Assembly: GCA_010909165.1 (NCBI GenBank)
Contig: VJWM01000016.1
Span: forward strand, 62,001-126,000
DNA: 64,000 nucleotides
From: Anthoceros angustus
Taxonomy: Eukaryota > Streptophyta > Anthocerotopsida > Anthocerotales > Anthocerotaceae
Reading direction: 5' to 3'
The notes below the pieces were generated by a model. That model was not told where the DNA came from. It made no database searches and worked only from the letters and a program-made list of their open reading frames with translations. How positions within the stretch are numbered: the stretch's first letter is position 1; the number at the start of each line of letters is the position of its first letter. The translations under genes and the position numbers were made by a program. Shown here piece after piece: positions 22,001-33,189 of the stretch.

Positions 22001-22640
22001 TCCAGTGCCGACTTGAACCATGTGCCCATCAAACTGCAGGTGAAGCTGCACGGCGTCACGGCCACGGGACTGTTGGACAGGGGCGCCAGCCACCACTACA
22101 TGTCCCACGCGGCCGCGCTCAGGGCTGGCCTCCCCATACAAGACACGGGACATGAGTCCACGGTAGTGACGGCTCTGGACAGCAGGGACACGGGCAAGGA
22201 ATTCAACACCTCGTCAGTGGTTACCTTCCCGGGCGGTTATGAGGAGACTCTTCAGTTCACCGTTATGCCTACGTTGTGCCATGATCTCATTATTGGTAAG
22301 CCCTGGCTCGCCCAGCACTCCGGCCAGCTGAACATCGACTGGGCGAACAACATCGTCAGGTTAGCCACAGGACATGAGCAGCACGTCATGTCAGGAGACA
22401 AGTACGTGCCGGACAAACATCTGTTTGCAGTCTCAGCCTTAAATAAAGCAACTGCCCCGGGCAGCTTCCTGTATGTCGCAAGGCTAAAGAGAGTCTTACC
22501 TCTGGAGGGCACCCCCGAGTCCCGTGCAGCCAAGGCGCAGGAGGCCGAGGATGCCCTACCTGCCGAAATGAAGGAGCTGCTGCATGACTATGCAGACCTC
22601 TTCGCCGTGCCCACGGAGCTGCCGCCGAGCCATAGATCAC
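21923..22640 (+). pseudogene. Aspartic protease region of the gypsy element
   Basis: Retropepsin pattern: hydrophobic-LLD, then R-G-A-S where the family has DSGA or DTGA, then SHAAALRAGL and a CHDLIIGKPWL flap and second-loop region. Retropepsins cut the Gag-Pol polyprotein. The catalytic Asp is kept but its Ser/Thr neighbour is Arg, which should harm activity. The frame runs into the wrong phase near 22630, just before RT. Confidence 0.75.
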
Positions 22641-23720
22641 GCTATCGAGCTCATCCCAGGCCACAAGCCCGTCAGCATCCCGCCCTACAGGACGTCAGCA
22701 GTGGAAAACGAGGAGATTAAGAGACAGGTAGACGAATTCCTTCAACAAGGGTTCGTCAGGGCTTCGGTCTCACCTTTCGGCGGCCCCGTCCTGCTGGTAG
22801 GAAAACCCGATGGGGGATGGCGTCTCTGCATCGATTACAGGGGCCTCAATCGAGCCACAGTCAGAAACGTGTATCAGATGCCCCGGGTGGATGAGATATT
22901 AGATCAACTACACGGAGCGAAATTTTTCACGAAGATTGACTTACGTTCAGGGTTTCACCAAATCCGCATCCGAGAGGGGCAGTACATTGCGTTGGTAACG
23001 CCACGCCGGTTTTGTGTAATGCCGTTTGGGCTCACAAACGCGCCCGCCACCTTTCAGTGTCTGATGCAGGAGCTCCTCCGGCCCCTCCTCGGCCATGGTG
23101 TGGAAGTCTTCTTGGACGACATACTCATATACACAGCGGATCCTGCCAGTCACTACAAGCTGGTTAGACAAGTATTTGAGCTGCTCAAGACACACAGGCT
23201 GTGCGCCAAACGCAGCAAGTGTGTATTCTTCCAAACAGAGTGCGAGTACCTGGGCCATATAATCAGCGGGGACGGCATTCGGGTGGACACCAGAAAGATC
23301 CGAGCCATCTCCGACTGGCCGTTACCACAAGACCTCACTCAGCTCCGAGGGTTCCTAGGTATGGCCGGATTTTACCGAAGATTCGTCAAAGACTTCAGTA
23401 AGATGGCTCTCCCTCTGACAGACGCACTCCGCCAGTCTGCAACCAAGACATTCCAGTTGGGTCAAGACGGGCACCAGGCCTTTCTCAAGCTCAAGGCGGC
23501 CCTCTGCACTGCCCCAATCCTCGCCGTAGCGAACCCACACTTACCTTATGTGGTGCACACAGATGCAAGCGACTACGCCGTTGGAGCGGTCCTCTCCCAA
23601 GATGGCCGAGTCATCGCTTATGAGTCGAAGAAGTTACAGGGGGCGCAGGTGAACTACGCCGTCCACGACAAGGAAATGTTCGCAATCGTCCATGCGCTCA
23701 AGCTCGGAGACACTACTTGC
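22630..23720 (+). pseudogene. Reverse transcriptase and partial RNase H, first copy
   Basis: The frame covers IDHAIELIPG, GGPVLLVGKPDG, LCIDYRGLN, KIDLRSGFHQIRI, PFGLTNAPATFQ and the catalytic FLDDIL (YLDD box), then GFLGMAGFYRRFVKDFS and the RNase H start VVHTDASDYAVGAVLS. It copies element RNA into DNA. Intact through RNase H up to AIVHALKL, where the second tandem copy begins. Confidence 0.9.
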
Positions 23721-24390
23721 TTTGGGCTCACAAACGCCGCCACCTTCGATGTCGATGCAGAGCTCCTCCGGCCCCTCCTCGGCCATGGTGGAAGTCTTCG
23801 ACGACATACTCATATACACTGGATCCCGCCACTACCATGTCGGTTAGACAAGTATTTGAGCACTCAAGACACACAGTGTCGTAACGCAGCAAGTGTGTAT
23901 TCTTCCAAACAGTCAGTACAGGCCATATAATCAGCGGGGACGGCATTCGGGTGGACACCAGAAAGATCCGAGCCATCTCCGACTGGCCGTTACCACAAGA
24001 CCTCACTCAGCTCCGAGGGTTCCTAGGTATGGCCGGATTTTACCGAAGATTCGTCAAAGACTTCAGTAAGATGGCTCTCCCTCGGCACGCACTCGCATCA
24101 ACCAAGACATTCCAGTTGGGTCAAGACGGGCACCAGGCCTTTCTCAAGCTCAAGGCGGCCCTCTGCACTGCCCCAATCCTCGCCGTAGCGAACCCACACT
24201 TACCTTATGTGGTGCACACAGATGCAAGCGACTACGCCGTTGGAGCGGTCCTCTCCCAAGATGGCCGAGTCATCGCTTATGAGTCGAAGAAGTTACAGGG
24301 GGCGCAGGTGAACTACGCCGTCCACGACAAGGAAATGTTCGCAATCGTCCATGCGCTCAAGCTCTGGAGACACTACTTGCTGGGCCAGCG
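23721..24390 (+). repeat. Second copy of the RT/RNase H segment
   Basis: Repeats 23025-23720. The join is at CACTACTTGCT|TTGGGCTCAC. The first 200 bp carry many small gaps that destroy the FLDD frame; from 23951 on the sequence is almost the same as the first copy and open again. Confidence 0.9.
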
Positions 24391-24940
24391 CTTCACCTGC
24401 CACACCGACCATCATTCATTGCAACATTTCTTCAGTCAGCCCAATTTGAATGCACGCCAACGACGCTGGGCAGAATACCTGGCAGATTTCAACTTCGATA
24501 TCCGCTATGTCACAGGGCCCTCGAATGTTGTTGCGGACGCTCTCAGTCGCCGGGCGTGCACCCTCATGACGACTCAGTTAGACACCATCCGCCAGGTACG
24601 GGAAGCCCTCCCACAGGATAGTACCTTGTGGCAAGTGTACCAGCAGTTACTCTCAGATGTGCAGACGGGACACCCCACGCAGCTCATGCAAGAGTACATG
24701 ATCAAGGACGCTTGCCTGTATAGGAAGGGACGCTTGGTCATCCCTTCGCACCTCACAGGCCTCAAGACCGCAATCCTCCATGATCTCCATGATAGCCCCA
24801 TGGCAGGGCATCTCGGCGTGGACAAAACCTATGCCCGCGCCAAGGATCATTTCTACTGGGATGGCCTCCGTGCAGACGCAATCAACTGGGTCCGGTCTTG
24901 CACCTCCGCCGCAGCCAAAACCGACAATCGAAAAGCTTGA
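23951..24940 (+). pseudogene. RT thumb, RNase H and integrase zinc-binding region
   Basis: Frame with the second copy of GFLGMAGFYRRF, the full RNase H (TDASDYAVG, HDKEMFAIVHAL, HTDHHSLQHFF, NVVADALSRR) and the start of integrase with the His pair in HDLHDSPMAGHLG. The following Cys pair is degraded (SCTSAAAK where C-x2-C is expected) and the frame then ends before the integrase core. Confidence 0.85.
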
Positions 24941-25995
24941 GCAAGTTGCTTCCCTACAAATTCCCCTTTGAGGTTGAATCCATTTCCATGGATTTCATTA
25001 CCCACCTGCCCAGGACCAGGTCGGGAAAGGATAGCATCTGGGTCGTTATGGATCGGCTCTCCAAGACCTGCCATTTTGTCCCAACCACTGGTACGATCAC
25101 GGCACCCAAGTTGGCTCAGCTGTTCCTACGGGAGATATTCAGATTGCATGGAATTCCCGCCAGCATTGTCTCAGATCGAGACACCAAGTTTACAGCAGGC
25201 TTCTGGAAATGTTTCACAGAATCCCTCGGCATCAGCCAGAACTTATCTTCGGCTTGCCATCCTGAGTCGGATGGGCAAACCGAAAAACAGAACCAAGTTC
25301 TTGAAGACATGCTCAGGCACTTCACACATGAGAAGCAAAGCAATTGGGAGGCTATGCTACCTCTCCTCGAATACGCTTACAATACCTCAAAACACGCCGC
25401 CACAGGGGTGGCGCCCTTCAAGCTCCTTTATGGCTCATGCCCGCCACCTCCCGGCCTCTGGCCCTCTGCCCAAGAAAAATGGTCCAGCGCCGCAAAACTG
25501 GCAGAGGATGTGTATCACGAGGTTCAGCAAGCGCGCAAGAAATTGTCTGCAGCACAGAACCGGTACAGCAAGTGCGCCAACAAACACCGCAGAGATATTA
25601 CTTACACAGTTGGGCAACAGGTATGGCTCCGCATACGCCCTCACCGGTATCCATCGCTCATCCAGCCCAAGGGGAAGCTCTCCTACAGGTTCGCTGGTCC
25701 ATTTGCGATCACCAAGCAAATCAATCCGGTGGCGTATCAGCTCGCACTTCCTGCAGACTGGAAGATCTGCAAGACCTTCCATGTGTCGATGCTCAAACCA
25801 GTGGTCTCTCGCGCCCCGCATCTCTGCCAGGACGTACCACCATCGCCCTCACCGGTATCCCATGGCTCGAGTCCCACCACACAACCCAAGACTCACGGCC
25901 CCAGCTCCACCGGCCGACCACCGCCATTTTGTACACGCTCACCCACGACAAGAACCCGGCCTCACGGTCTCGCCGGCCAAGCACCACGGCTGTGA
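24915..25995 (+). pseudogene. Integrase core of the gypsy element
   Basis: D,D-35-E residues are visible: SMDFITHLP, IVSDRDTKF and, after HPESDGQTE, the catalytic Glu. Then comes the C-terminal GQQVWLRIRP/KLSYRFAGPF and FHVSMLKPV region of plant gypsy integrases. No chromodomain follows; the tail is Pro/Thr/Ser-rich. Confidence 0.9.
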
Positions 25996-26239
25996 TCTCA
26001 CGGCCCCAGCTCCACCCGACAGTAACCCGCCGGCCGACCACCGCCATGGCAAGGGCGTTGTTTCACACTCGCCCCACGCCGCTCCACGCCCGCATAACGC
26101 CGACCTCTTCGCCAACTCACCGCCACCACTACCCGCACAACGCGAATCGACGACACTAGCCCGACACCGGCCCCACGTGGCCCCGACCGCATCCTCCAGG
26201 TTAGACACCGCAAGCTTCGTAATCGAACTCGATCGATTG

Positions 26240-26815
26240 TCTGCGGCACAGGCAGTGCAAGTGCGCCAACAAACACCGCAGAGATATTACTTACGGTTGG
26301 GCAGTATGGCTCACGCCGCCCTCACCATTATCCATCGCTCATCCGGAGGAAGCTCTCCTCTGAGTTCGCTGGTCCATTTGCGATCACCAAATCAATCCGG
26401 TGGCGTGCTCATTTCGCACTTCCTGCGGTGGAAGATGCAAGACCTTCCCGATGCTCAAACGGTGGTCTCGCGCCCGCATCTCGGGCGTACCACCATGGTG
26501 AGACCGTCAGGCGGTATCCCATGGCCAGTCTGCCACAACCCGGCCTCACGGTCTCGCCGGCCAGCACCAGCTGGCTAGCGATCGCGAGCTCCACCGGCAG
26601 CACCGGCCGACCACCGCCATGGCAAGGCGTTGTTTCCACACTTCGCCCACGCCCACGCCCCTGTGATCGGACCTCGGCCGGCCCTCTTCGCCAACCAGCG
26701 TCCACCGGCCCTACACCGCTGGCGTGCGAATCGACGACACTGGCAGGCCGCAGGCCCCGCGTGGCCCCGACCGCATCCTCCGGGTTAGACACAGCCGTGT
26801 CGAACTCGATCGATT
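26240..26815 (+). repeat. Second copy of the integrase-tail segment
   Basis: Repeats 25550-26239. AAGTGCGCCAACAAACACCG, CCATTTGCGATCACCAA and CCGACCGCATCCTCC blocks recur in order, with many short gaps between them. No long frame survives. Confidence 0.8.
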
Positions 26816-26931
26816 GTCGGTAGGATGGAGCAACGAAGCCGACACCTTGGCCACCTGGGAACCGGCTATCTGGTGTCGACAATTCCCTCAGCTCCAGCAA
26901 CAGCTCCAAGGTCTGGAGGACCAGCCCTCGC

Positions 26932-26945
26932 TCAGTGGGGGAGAA
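26932..26945 (+). other. Polypurine tract
   Basis: A purine run AGTGGGGGAGAA lies directly before the TGTCAC start of the 3' LTR, the expected plus-strand primer site. Confidence 0.85.
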
Positions 26946-27337
26946 TGTCACATGGGTGACCATCCCGAATCCTCAGCCGGCACAGTCACAAGGGGCAGGA
27001 ACCTTGGCCGTAAGTTGGGGACCAGCTAGGTCAGAAAGGTGGGGGGCAGCTAACCCCTTTTTCGCGTCCGAGCGGAGGCGAGCTCCTACGGCCGGATCGT
27101 ATTTCGACATCTTGGTTCGTAATAAGGCCTCGTAAACTAGGTTAACCCAAATACATAGATGAATAGTCGGTTTAGATAAATAATTAGCTTAGTATAGTTC
27201 CAACCGTATTAGTTAGGAAATACTTCTTGACACATAACTTGAATACCCTATATGTACACTACATCACAGCAACAAAGACAGCTTGTTCCAGGCTCATTTG
27301 CTTCCAAGGTCCACAGCACGGATCGAGGCTTGCAACA
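26946..27337 (+). repeat. 3' LTR
   Basis: 392 bp, related to the 5' LTR and followed by the ATGAC target duplication. The last 240 bp are nearly identical to the 5' LTR; the central GC-rich block differs. Confidence 0.95.
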
Positions 27338-27342
27338 ATGAC

Positions 27343-28049
27343 CTTCATAACAACCTTAAAATAATCTATTCCTCATTTATGATATTATGTTGAATTACTT
27401 AGGACCGCGCTGGCGGTTTGGGTGTAGTTGAATTGTAGAGTTCAGCTGCTAGTTGGACACGTGGCGGATTTGAACTACATGAACTAGAACACAGACACAA
27501 TTCGATGTGGCATGTAGTTGGTTGATGTGGCAGAGTGTAGTTTAGTTTAGATCAAACTTATTAGTGAGCTAAACTATCTGCAAATCCTCAATTATTCAGT
27601 TGAACTGAGGTAAAATAATAAATTTATTTTTTACTTCTTATTATTTAACTTTTTTTCTTACCAAATACCCTTTACTTTCTATCTCATTCGTTTCCCTCCC
27701 CCTTCTCTCATGCTTCCCTCCCGTTTCCCTCCACACCTCCATTTTGTACACGTTCACCCATGGCTGCACGAGACTGGGCCCTACTCTAGTTGATGTATGT
27801 GGTTTAATTCGTGTTGTTTGATCGAACTGCTTAGCAGTTCTACACTAGCCTAGTGTGGAGAGGTCCTTAGATTAACTGACGATTGATGAATATGAGCAAA
27901 AAAAATTAAATAAACCCTCGTTTAATTTAATGCATGTCTAATAGATTAAGTGTTACTTGGCAATGACACCCACTATAAAAATAAAGTAAGTTCTATTAAA
28001 AAGGTATTCTTACTAAATGTTATCCTTTGCTGAAAAATTTAAACATAGG
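27343..28049. other. No gene seen
   Basis: AT-rich flank of the retrotransposon. No open frame with a recognisable domain. Confidence 0.5.
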
Positions 28050-28375
28050 TAAATTCATTTTACCTCATTAACTTTTTTAGACTTATTAGTTTGTTGTCCC
28101 TCGCTAATTTTGTATTTAAAAGTTATCTTGAAATATAAGATGTCCCAATACATCCAATGACTTTTAAAATATTCAGATTGTAAAAATATGAAGAACGGAA
28201 AATGGATGCAAAAACGAAATGCGAAGCACATACATACTTTAGCCCCAAATTTTGTTTAAGCATCAACAAATATCATTCTAAGTCTTAAATATTAAGAATA
28301 AAATGTTATTCAAAAACCAACAAATCCTATTCTAAGTCTTAAATATTAAGACTAAAGTGTGTTAGCTTGCTAGTA
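28050..28375. repeat. Dispersed repeat C, second copy
   Basis: Same order of words as 16806-17075. Here the AAGTCTTAAATATTAAG block is itself doubled (near 28285 and 28335). Confidence 0.6.
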
Positions 28376-29738
28376 ACATCCATTAGCAACCGCATGGCAT
28401 TGCAATTTTTGGATGTGAGCGCCAACAAGGTTACCGGACATCAATAAGTGGTGAAGTTTTAAGAGAACAATGAGAGAGGCCATTGCAAGTAGGAGATCTC
28501 GACTATGATGGATGGCCTTCAAAGTTTCGCAAATGGGTGATAGAGCAGCTAGAGCAATATACTTGCCATTATCTCCAAAGTTAACTCCAAGCAGAACCGC
28601 CAAAGCACAAGCACAAAAATGTGCAATTCACAATATTACCGATAACAACAATGCTAGAAATCAATCTGCTTTTTTTCCGCTCAGAAGTGCCTTAGGTCTG
28701 GGGCTCGTTATAACCCGCTTTGATTAATTATTTTGGGAAGAACACTCTACCAAAAAAACAACAAAAGCAAAAACCGGAAGCCCATATGATCCCAAAGCCA
28801 ACAACATCCAAAGCTCCAAACACACCACAGTGAAGTCGGAAGACCTATCAAGTATCTCAAAATACCCAGCTCTGTCTCCAAACCCCGAGAGGGGCCTTTG
28901 AATGCCGCTTGTAAATAATGTTTTCCCAACATTTCTATGCTTAGTAAAGAAATCTTGCTAAATTAGGAAATATTACCAATTTAAATAAAACTAGTCTTAT
29001 TATTAAGATAATCTCTCCAAATTTTTAAAGTATTCATTTTCCTATTTAGGGAATAAATTTTGATAATATCTCCAAATTTATAAAGTCTTCATTTTCCTAT
29101 TTAGGGAACGAATGAAAAAGTATAAGAAAGGTCATTGAGCGGTGTCGATGGAGCTGGTAGCGCACCAATTGAGCTTCTACGACAATAGATAGGGGTCAGG
29201 ATGAATTGATGAACTTGACTCAGCTCCCATATTCATCAATTCCCGTATTTGGTAGCTTTTGTTTCCACGATACAAAATTTTATACTATATTTATCTCTGA
29301 GCCTTATTTAAGAATGTCTAAGCCGTATTTTAGCATACATGCCTGGGCCTTATTTTAGCGGCTATTCATTTATTGTTTTCACGGCACAGGGTTCCATTCT
29401 ATGTTTATCTCTATACCTTATTTTAGCATCTCTAAGACTTATTTTAGCATACCTCGCCATTAACGGTTTGCCATGCGTTCCTCCATTTTGCATAGTTATG
29501 ATGGTCCATCCATTTTGCGGAATTATGATGTGTTTGAGGGTCTACATCTCTTTTGCTTCATGCCAAATTCTTTGATCTTCTACCGCCTCTGCATATGGGA
29601 GGGCAGGTTTGCTGATAGAGCACCTAATTATTGCATATGGGAGGGCAACAAATGGGAGGGCAGGCCTGTTGATAGAATACCTAGTTATTGGATTATCAGT
29701 TGTGGATTTTATTGTTGGGCTTTGGCGTTTAGGATCTA
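28376..29738. other. No gene recognised; 60-bp direct repeat
   Basis: At 29011-29107 the block ATTTTCCTATTTAGGGAA with its CTCCAAATTT leader occurs twice. Short frames elsewhere show no domain. Confidence 0.5.
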
Positions 29739-29750
29739 TTGTTTTGTTCC

Positions 29751-30458
29751 ATGGGATCGTGGAAGTTTTTGGAGTTGGCCACAATTGCAATATGCGTGCT
29801 TGTAGTAATAGTGGACTGCGTCCACCCTGCAGAAGCGAGGTCTATTCGTGTGATGCGAGTTTTTCATAAACGACGGCCATTACAATTTCATCCTGGTGTG
29901 CATAATCGTGGAGCATCCAATTATGCTGTGCTATGGAAGGGTGGTGGAGAATGGTCATGGAAAGGCGGTGTAAATTGGTCACGGAAAGGCACTTTAGACT
30001 GGCACCATGGTACTGATGCAACATACACTGGATTTAAGGGAGTCAGCGGAAAAGTTTCCTTTAAGCATGAAGCGGATGCTGTAGCTTTCACCTCGGATGC
30101 AAGACCTATATCCATAACAAAGAGTGTGGAGCCTAAAGACAGCCTTAAAGGTGATTGGATCACTTATGTTGAGAATTTTATTGGCAATACACCAGCCTCT
30201 GCTCCCGTCGTCATGCCTGGGCTTTTCAAAGGACCTCCTTTTTTAGAATCACCACCGAATCCGGTGGGCACAGCGCGACAACCTTTTAAGGGCTCAAAGC
30301 GGCCTTCCGTGCCAGATAAAGTAGCATATAAAGGTGGTGATTTTATGCTGCTTTTAGCTATGTTGATCTTGTTTGCAATGTGTGAGATTTGTCCGGCAAG
30401 ACTTACCTTATGTTGTGCGGGCATGCCAGAACGTAAGAGAGGAGACAACAACGACTGA
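29751..30458 (+). CDS. Secreted Trp/Lys/Gly-rich protein, unrecognised
   Basis: Single open frame. I chose the Met at 29751 (235 residues) because it starts a clean signal peptide with a long hydrophobic core and an HPAEA cleavage site; another Met four codons earlier is possible. The mature part has a run of WKGG, WSWKGG and WSRKG units followed by DWHHG, then KG-rich Pro segments. Near the end is a second hydrophobic stretch (LLLAMLILFAMCEIC) and a charged tail, so it could be membrane-anchored instead of free. I do not know this family. The composition is far from random AT-rich DNA, which supports a real gene. Surroundings are repeats. Confidence 0.5.
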   Translation: MGSWKFLELATIAICVLVVIVDCVHPAEARSIRVMRVFHKRRPLQFHPGVHNRGASNYAVLWKGGGEWSWKGGVNWSRKGTLDWHHGTDATYTGFKGVSGKVSFKHEADAVAFTSDARPISITKSVEPKDSLKGDWITYVENFIGNTPASAPVVMPGLFKGPPFLESPPNPVGTARQPFKGSKRPSVPDKVAYKGGDFMLLLAMLILFAMCEICPARLTLCCAGMPERKRGDNND

Positions 30459-30669
30459 TTTTCGTAGCACAATCCAGAATACTGTTTTAGGTGAGTGAAA
30501 GTGCTGAAAGTAATTGTGGAGTCTAGAAAGGTCAATGAAACGTAGATTTCAAAACATTTTGTTTGGAATGTATCTTTGTTCCTAGTTTCGACTCACAATA
30601 GTTCCTTCTATGTATTTTTACATAGATTGTCTACCTAGTTCAAACTCAAAGATTTTTACGCAGGTCCTC

Positions 30670-30990
30670 AACTCTAACTTAGAGTACGGGACAATGGGCT
30701 TAGAGTACAGGACAATGGGCTAAGAGTATAGGACAATGGGCTTTAGAGTACAAAACAATGGGCTCTATGCATTGCTATTGTATTGTTATTGTGTTAGTTT
30801 GACAAATGAAAATGAAAAATCAAATGCATTTTTTTGGAGTATATCTTTATTCTTGTCTCAAACTGGAAGATTTTTACATGGGTCCCAAACTTTAAGATTA
30901 AGGACAATAGGCTCTGGATATTGACTTCATATTTCTAAAATTTTAAGATTAGAGGATAATAGGCTCTGGGTATTGACTTTATATTTCTAT
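30670..30990. repeat. Short tandem repeats around GGACAATGGGC
   Basis: Four 21-22 bp units of the form AGAGTACGGGACAATGGGCTT at 30678-30762, then a 63-bp unit repeated twice (AAGATTA...ATAGGCTCTGG...TATTGACTT) at 30888-30990. Confidence 0.8.
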
Positions 30991-31395
30991 TTATTGTATC
31001 AGATTGATAAATGCTTGTGAGAGTCAAATGCAAATCACCTCTGTACACCCAGCTCTAGGTGGGAGCTGAACTAGAACCATATTGGTATAAAAAATGCGAA
31101 CTTGCATGCCAAAATTTTTTTCTGTTAATTATTTATATTTTAACATCTTATGAATATATCTCTAGTATACATCCACCCAAAATCTCCATTGAGACAAGAT
31201 GTGCCCAGAATTTTTCATTGAAACTAGATGTGCATGTTATTTTGATTTCTAAAAGATCCTAAGACTAACAAGTAAGAAGGCCATGTTAGCCATGAGGTAG
31301 CTAAAGACATAAGTGATACTAAGAGTTAGTCAAGCTAGCTAAAGACATGAGTGATAAGACATAAGTGATAACAAAGAGTTAGTCAGCCAATAGGG

Positions 31396-31535
31396 GTGTA
31401 CCTCGGGGCTATGAAGGAGCTAGGTGTACCTCGGGGCTATAAAGGAGCTAGGTGTACCTCGGGGCTATAAAGGAGCTAGGTGTACCTCGGAGTCATAAAG
31501 GAGCTAGGTGTAACTTGGGGCTATGAAGGAGCACT
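31396..31535. repeat. 28-bp minisatellite, five copies
   Basis: GTGTACCTCGGGGCTATGAA plus GGAGCTAG starts at 31396, 31424, 31452, 31480 and 31508. The last two copies have diverged. Confidence 0.95.
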
Positions 31536-31792
31536 GTGGGGACGTCAAGGAGCGCGCTTTAGTGTTCGTGTTTTTCTTGTACAGGGATTATTTTAAAACA
31601 ATTTCTTCGAAACTTACAAAGTTAGTCCGAAGCCTGCATAGAGCACAACGCTGCTCAGAAGATATGCAACTAGATACCAATCGTTCCGGGCTTAATCCAA
31701 ACCTCAGCCAGATAACAGCATATACTCGAGGCATAACACCCGTGACCAATCAGCTGAAAGATTAGATTGCTATATCTAGGGACTGTTCTCCG

Positions 31793-32932
31793 TCATTGGC
31801 CATCTACCAATTTCCCGTCTCCTGCCCCAACTGGACCAGTTCTTAAGTCCTGACAAGGTCTTGCGACATGCTGCCTAAGATTGGAGAGACCGGGACAACA
31901 CTGATTCATGGCTTGGCAAAGATGCTGAGTACTGTGAGAACGAAACAACTGACAACAAGGTGCTTGTTGCTGCGTATGCACAGCACACGGGAAGTATACA
32001 GGTGGCACAAAGCCACAAGGTGATCTACAAGGCCAAAAATTTGGATGGTGACAATGGTAGTGGCAGTAGCACGGGTAGACAGCAGGAGAGCCTGACGGGT
32101 AGGAGTGACCGCTGTATGTCTGAGCAAAATTATTGCTGTCATACTGGTGCATACCTTGCCAGCCAGCATAAGCTGCCCACGACTGTAACTGCTGTCGCAA
32201 TAACTGCTGCTGATGTTCCAACTCGTGGAGATGATTAAAGATCTGCTGCAAAGCAGGATGCTGGTCATTTCCGGAAAAGTTTTCATACGCTTTGGCCGTG
32301 TCATACCCATAAGGCTCGTTCCATGTTGCTTGCTCTTGCTCGATAGTTTCTTCGACACCAGGAGTCATGGACACACCTGCCTGTGCATCAGCATCAGCTG
32401 CACACCCCACCACCTCCACATAATCCTCAATTCCATTATCCCTGTCCATCCACCAACAACGCTCACCCCATGTAAGAGGACAACCCCGCTGGATTCCTCA
32501 AAATGATGTCGCTCAACCTGGAGTAAGTAGAGATACGAAACTTAAGAGAGTTGTCGGATTTTACCTTCCTAACTGCTCGTCAACAGGAGAAAGATCTCCT
32601 CCCACGAAATCAGAGCTGGTAGTAGCAATTTCGTGACCCTCATCACCGCCAGTGTTCGCACCTTTTCGCTTGGGTGCCATTCCATGCATTTCCTGCTACA
32701 TCATTTAAACTAGAGACTGTTAGAACACAGAAAGAAGCCCACCTTCTCAGCAAGAGCTTACGCAGCAGGCCGTGACCTGCAATCCGCAAACTCCAGCCAC
32801 ATTTGGGCTCACCACCAGAATGCCTCAGAAGCGGAGGTCAGGGTTTCGAAGCGCGCAAGGTACCTGATACTTGGACATTGCGGAATTGAAAGCGTTGATA
32901 AGCGCGGAGTCGTCCCATTCCGCTAGAGCCAT
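31793..32932 (-). CDS. SMN: SMN (survival of motor neuron)-like protein, plant type
   Basis: Predicted exons 32932-32864, 32692-32565 and 32441-31793, with GT/AG introns and matching phases, 281 residues. Exon 1 encodes MALAEWDDSALINAFNSAMS, the N-terminal Gemin2-binding signature of SMN (WDD-x-ALI-x-AF/Y). Exon 2 begins EMHGMAPKRKG, a basic stretch as in SMN. Exon 3 has an acidic linker, a Gln-rich coiled segment (LHELEHQQQLLRQQLQSW) and a Cys/His/Pro-rich end. No Tudor domain is visible between the two halves, unlike animal SMN; I recall that plant relatives of this type are likewise reduced. The family helps load Sm rings on snRNAs. Assigned mainly from exon 1; the C-terminal part is unrecognised. 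Confidence 0.6.
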
Positions 32933-33189
32933 GGCTGCTGCTTGCTCCGGTGCCGAGCACGGCAGCCATGAAACCTAGCTAAAAGCTTAACCCTAGACTA
33001 CACTGCATCCCAGTAGCCGTCACCTAACCTAGGGCTGACGACCGTGGAGTCGAGTTGAGGCTGAAAGGCTGGAGAGCCCGTGAGTAAAAAATCCTGGTCT
33101 CGTTTCGTTATCATTTACGGGCAACTGTGCACACTCAGAACTCTGTAGCTAACAAAATTAAAAACAGATCATTAGTTCACAAATTGCGT

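Larger units (their letters stand above)
18640..27337 (+). mobile_element. Ty3/gypsy LTR retrotransposon, rearranged
   Basis: 8.7 kb, bounded by related LTRs that start TGTCACAT and end GCAACA, with identical 5-bp flanks ATGAC at 18635-18639 and 27338-27342. PBS, gag, protease, reverse transcriptase, RNase H, integrase and PPT follow in Ty3/gypsy order. The element cannot be expressed as read: frames break in gag, between protease and RT and before integrase. Three internal segments are duplicated in tandem (starting near 19762, 23025 and 25550). Inserted next to dispersed repeat B. Confidence 0.95.

Noticed and set aside
25998-26963. Several overlapping minus-strand frames in the integrase tail
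   Set aside because: Antisense to Pro/Thr-rich, duplicated retrotransposon sequence; no domain.
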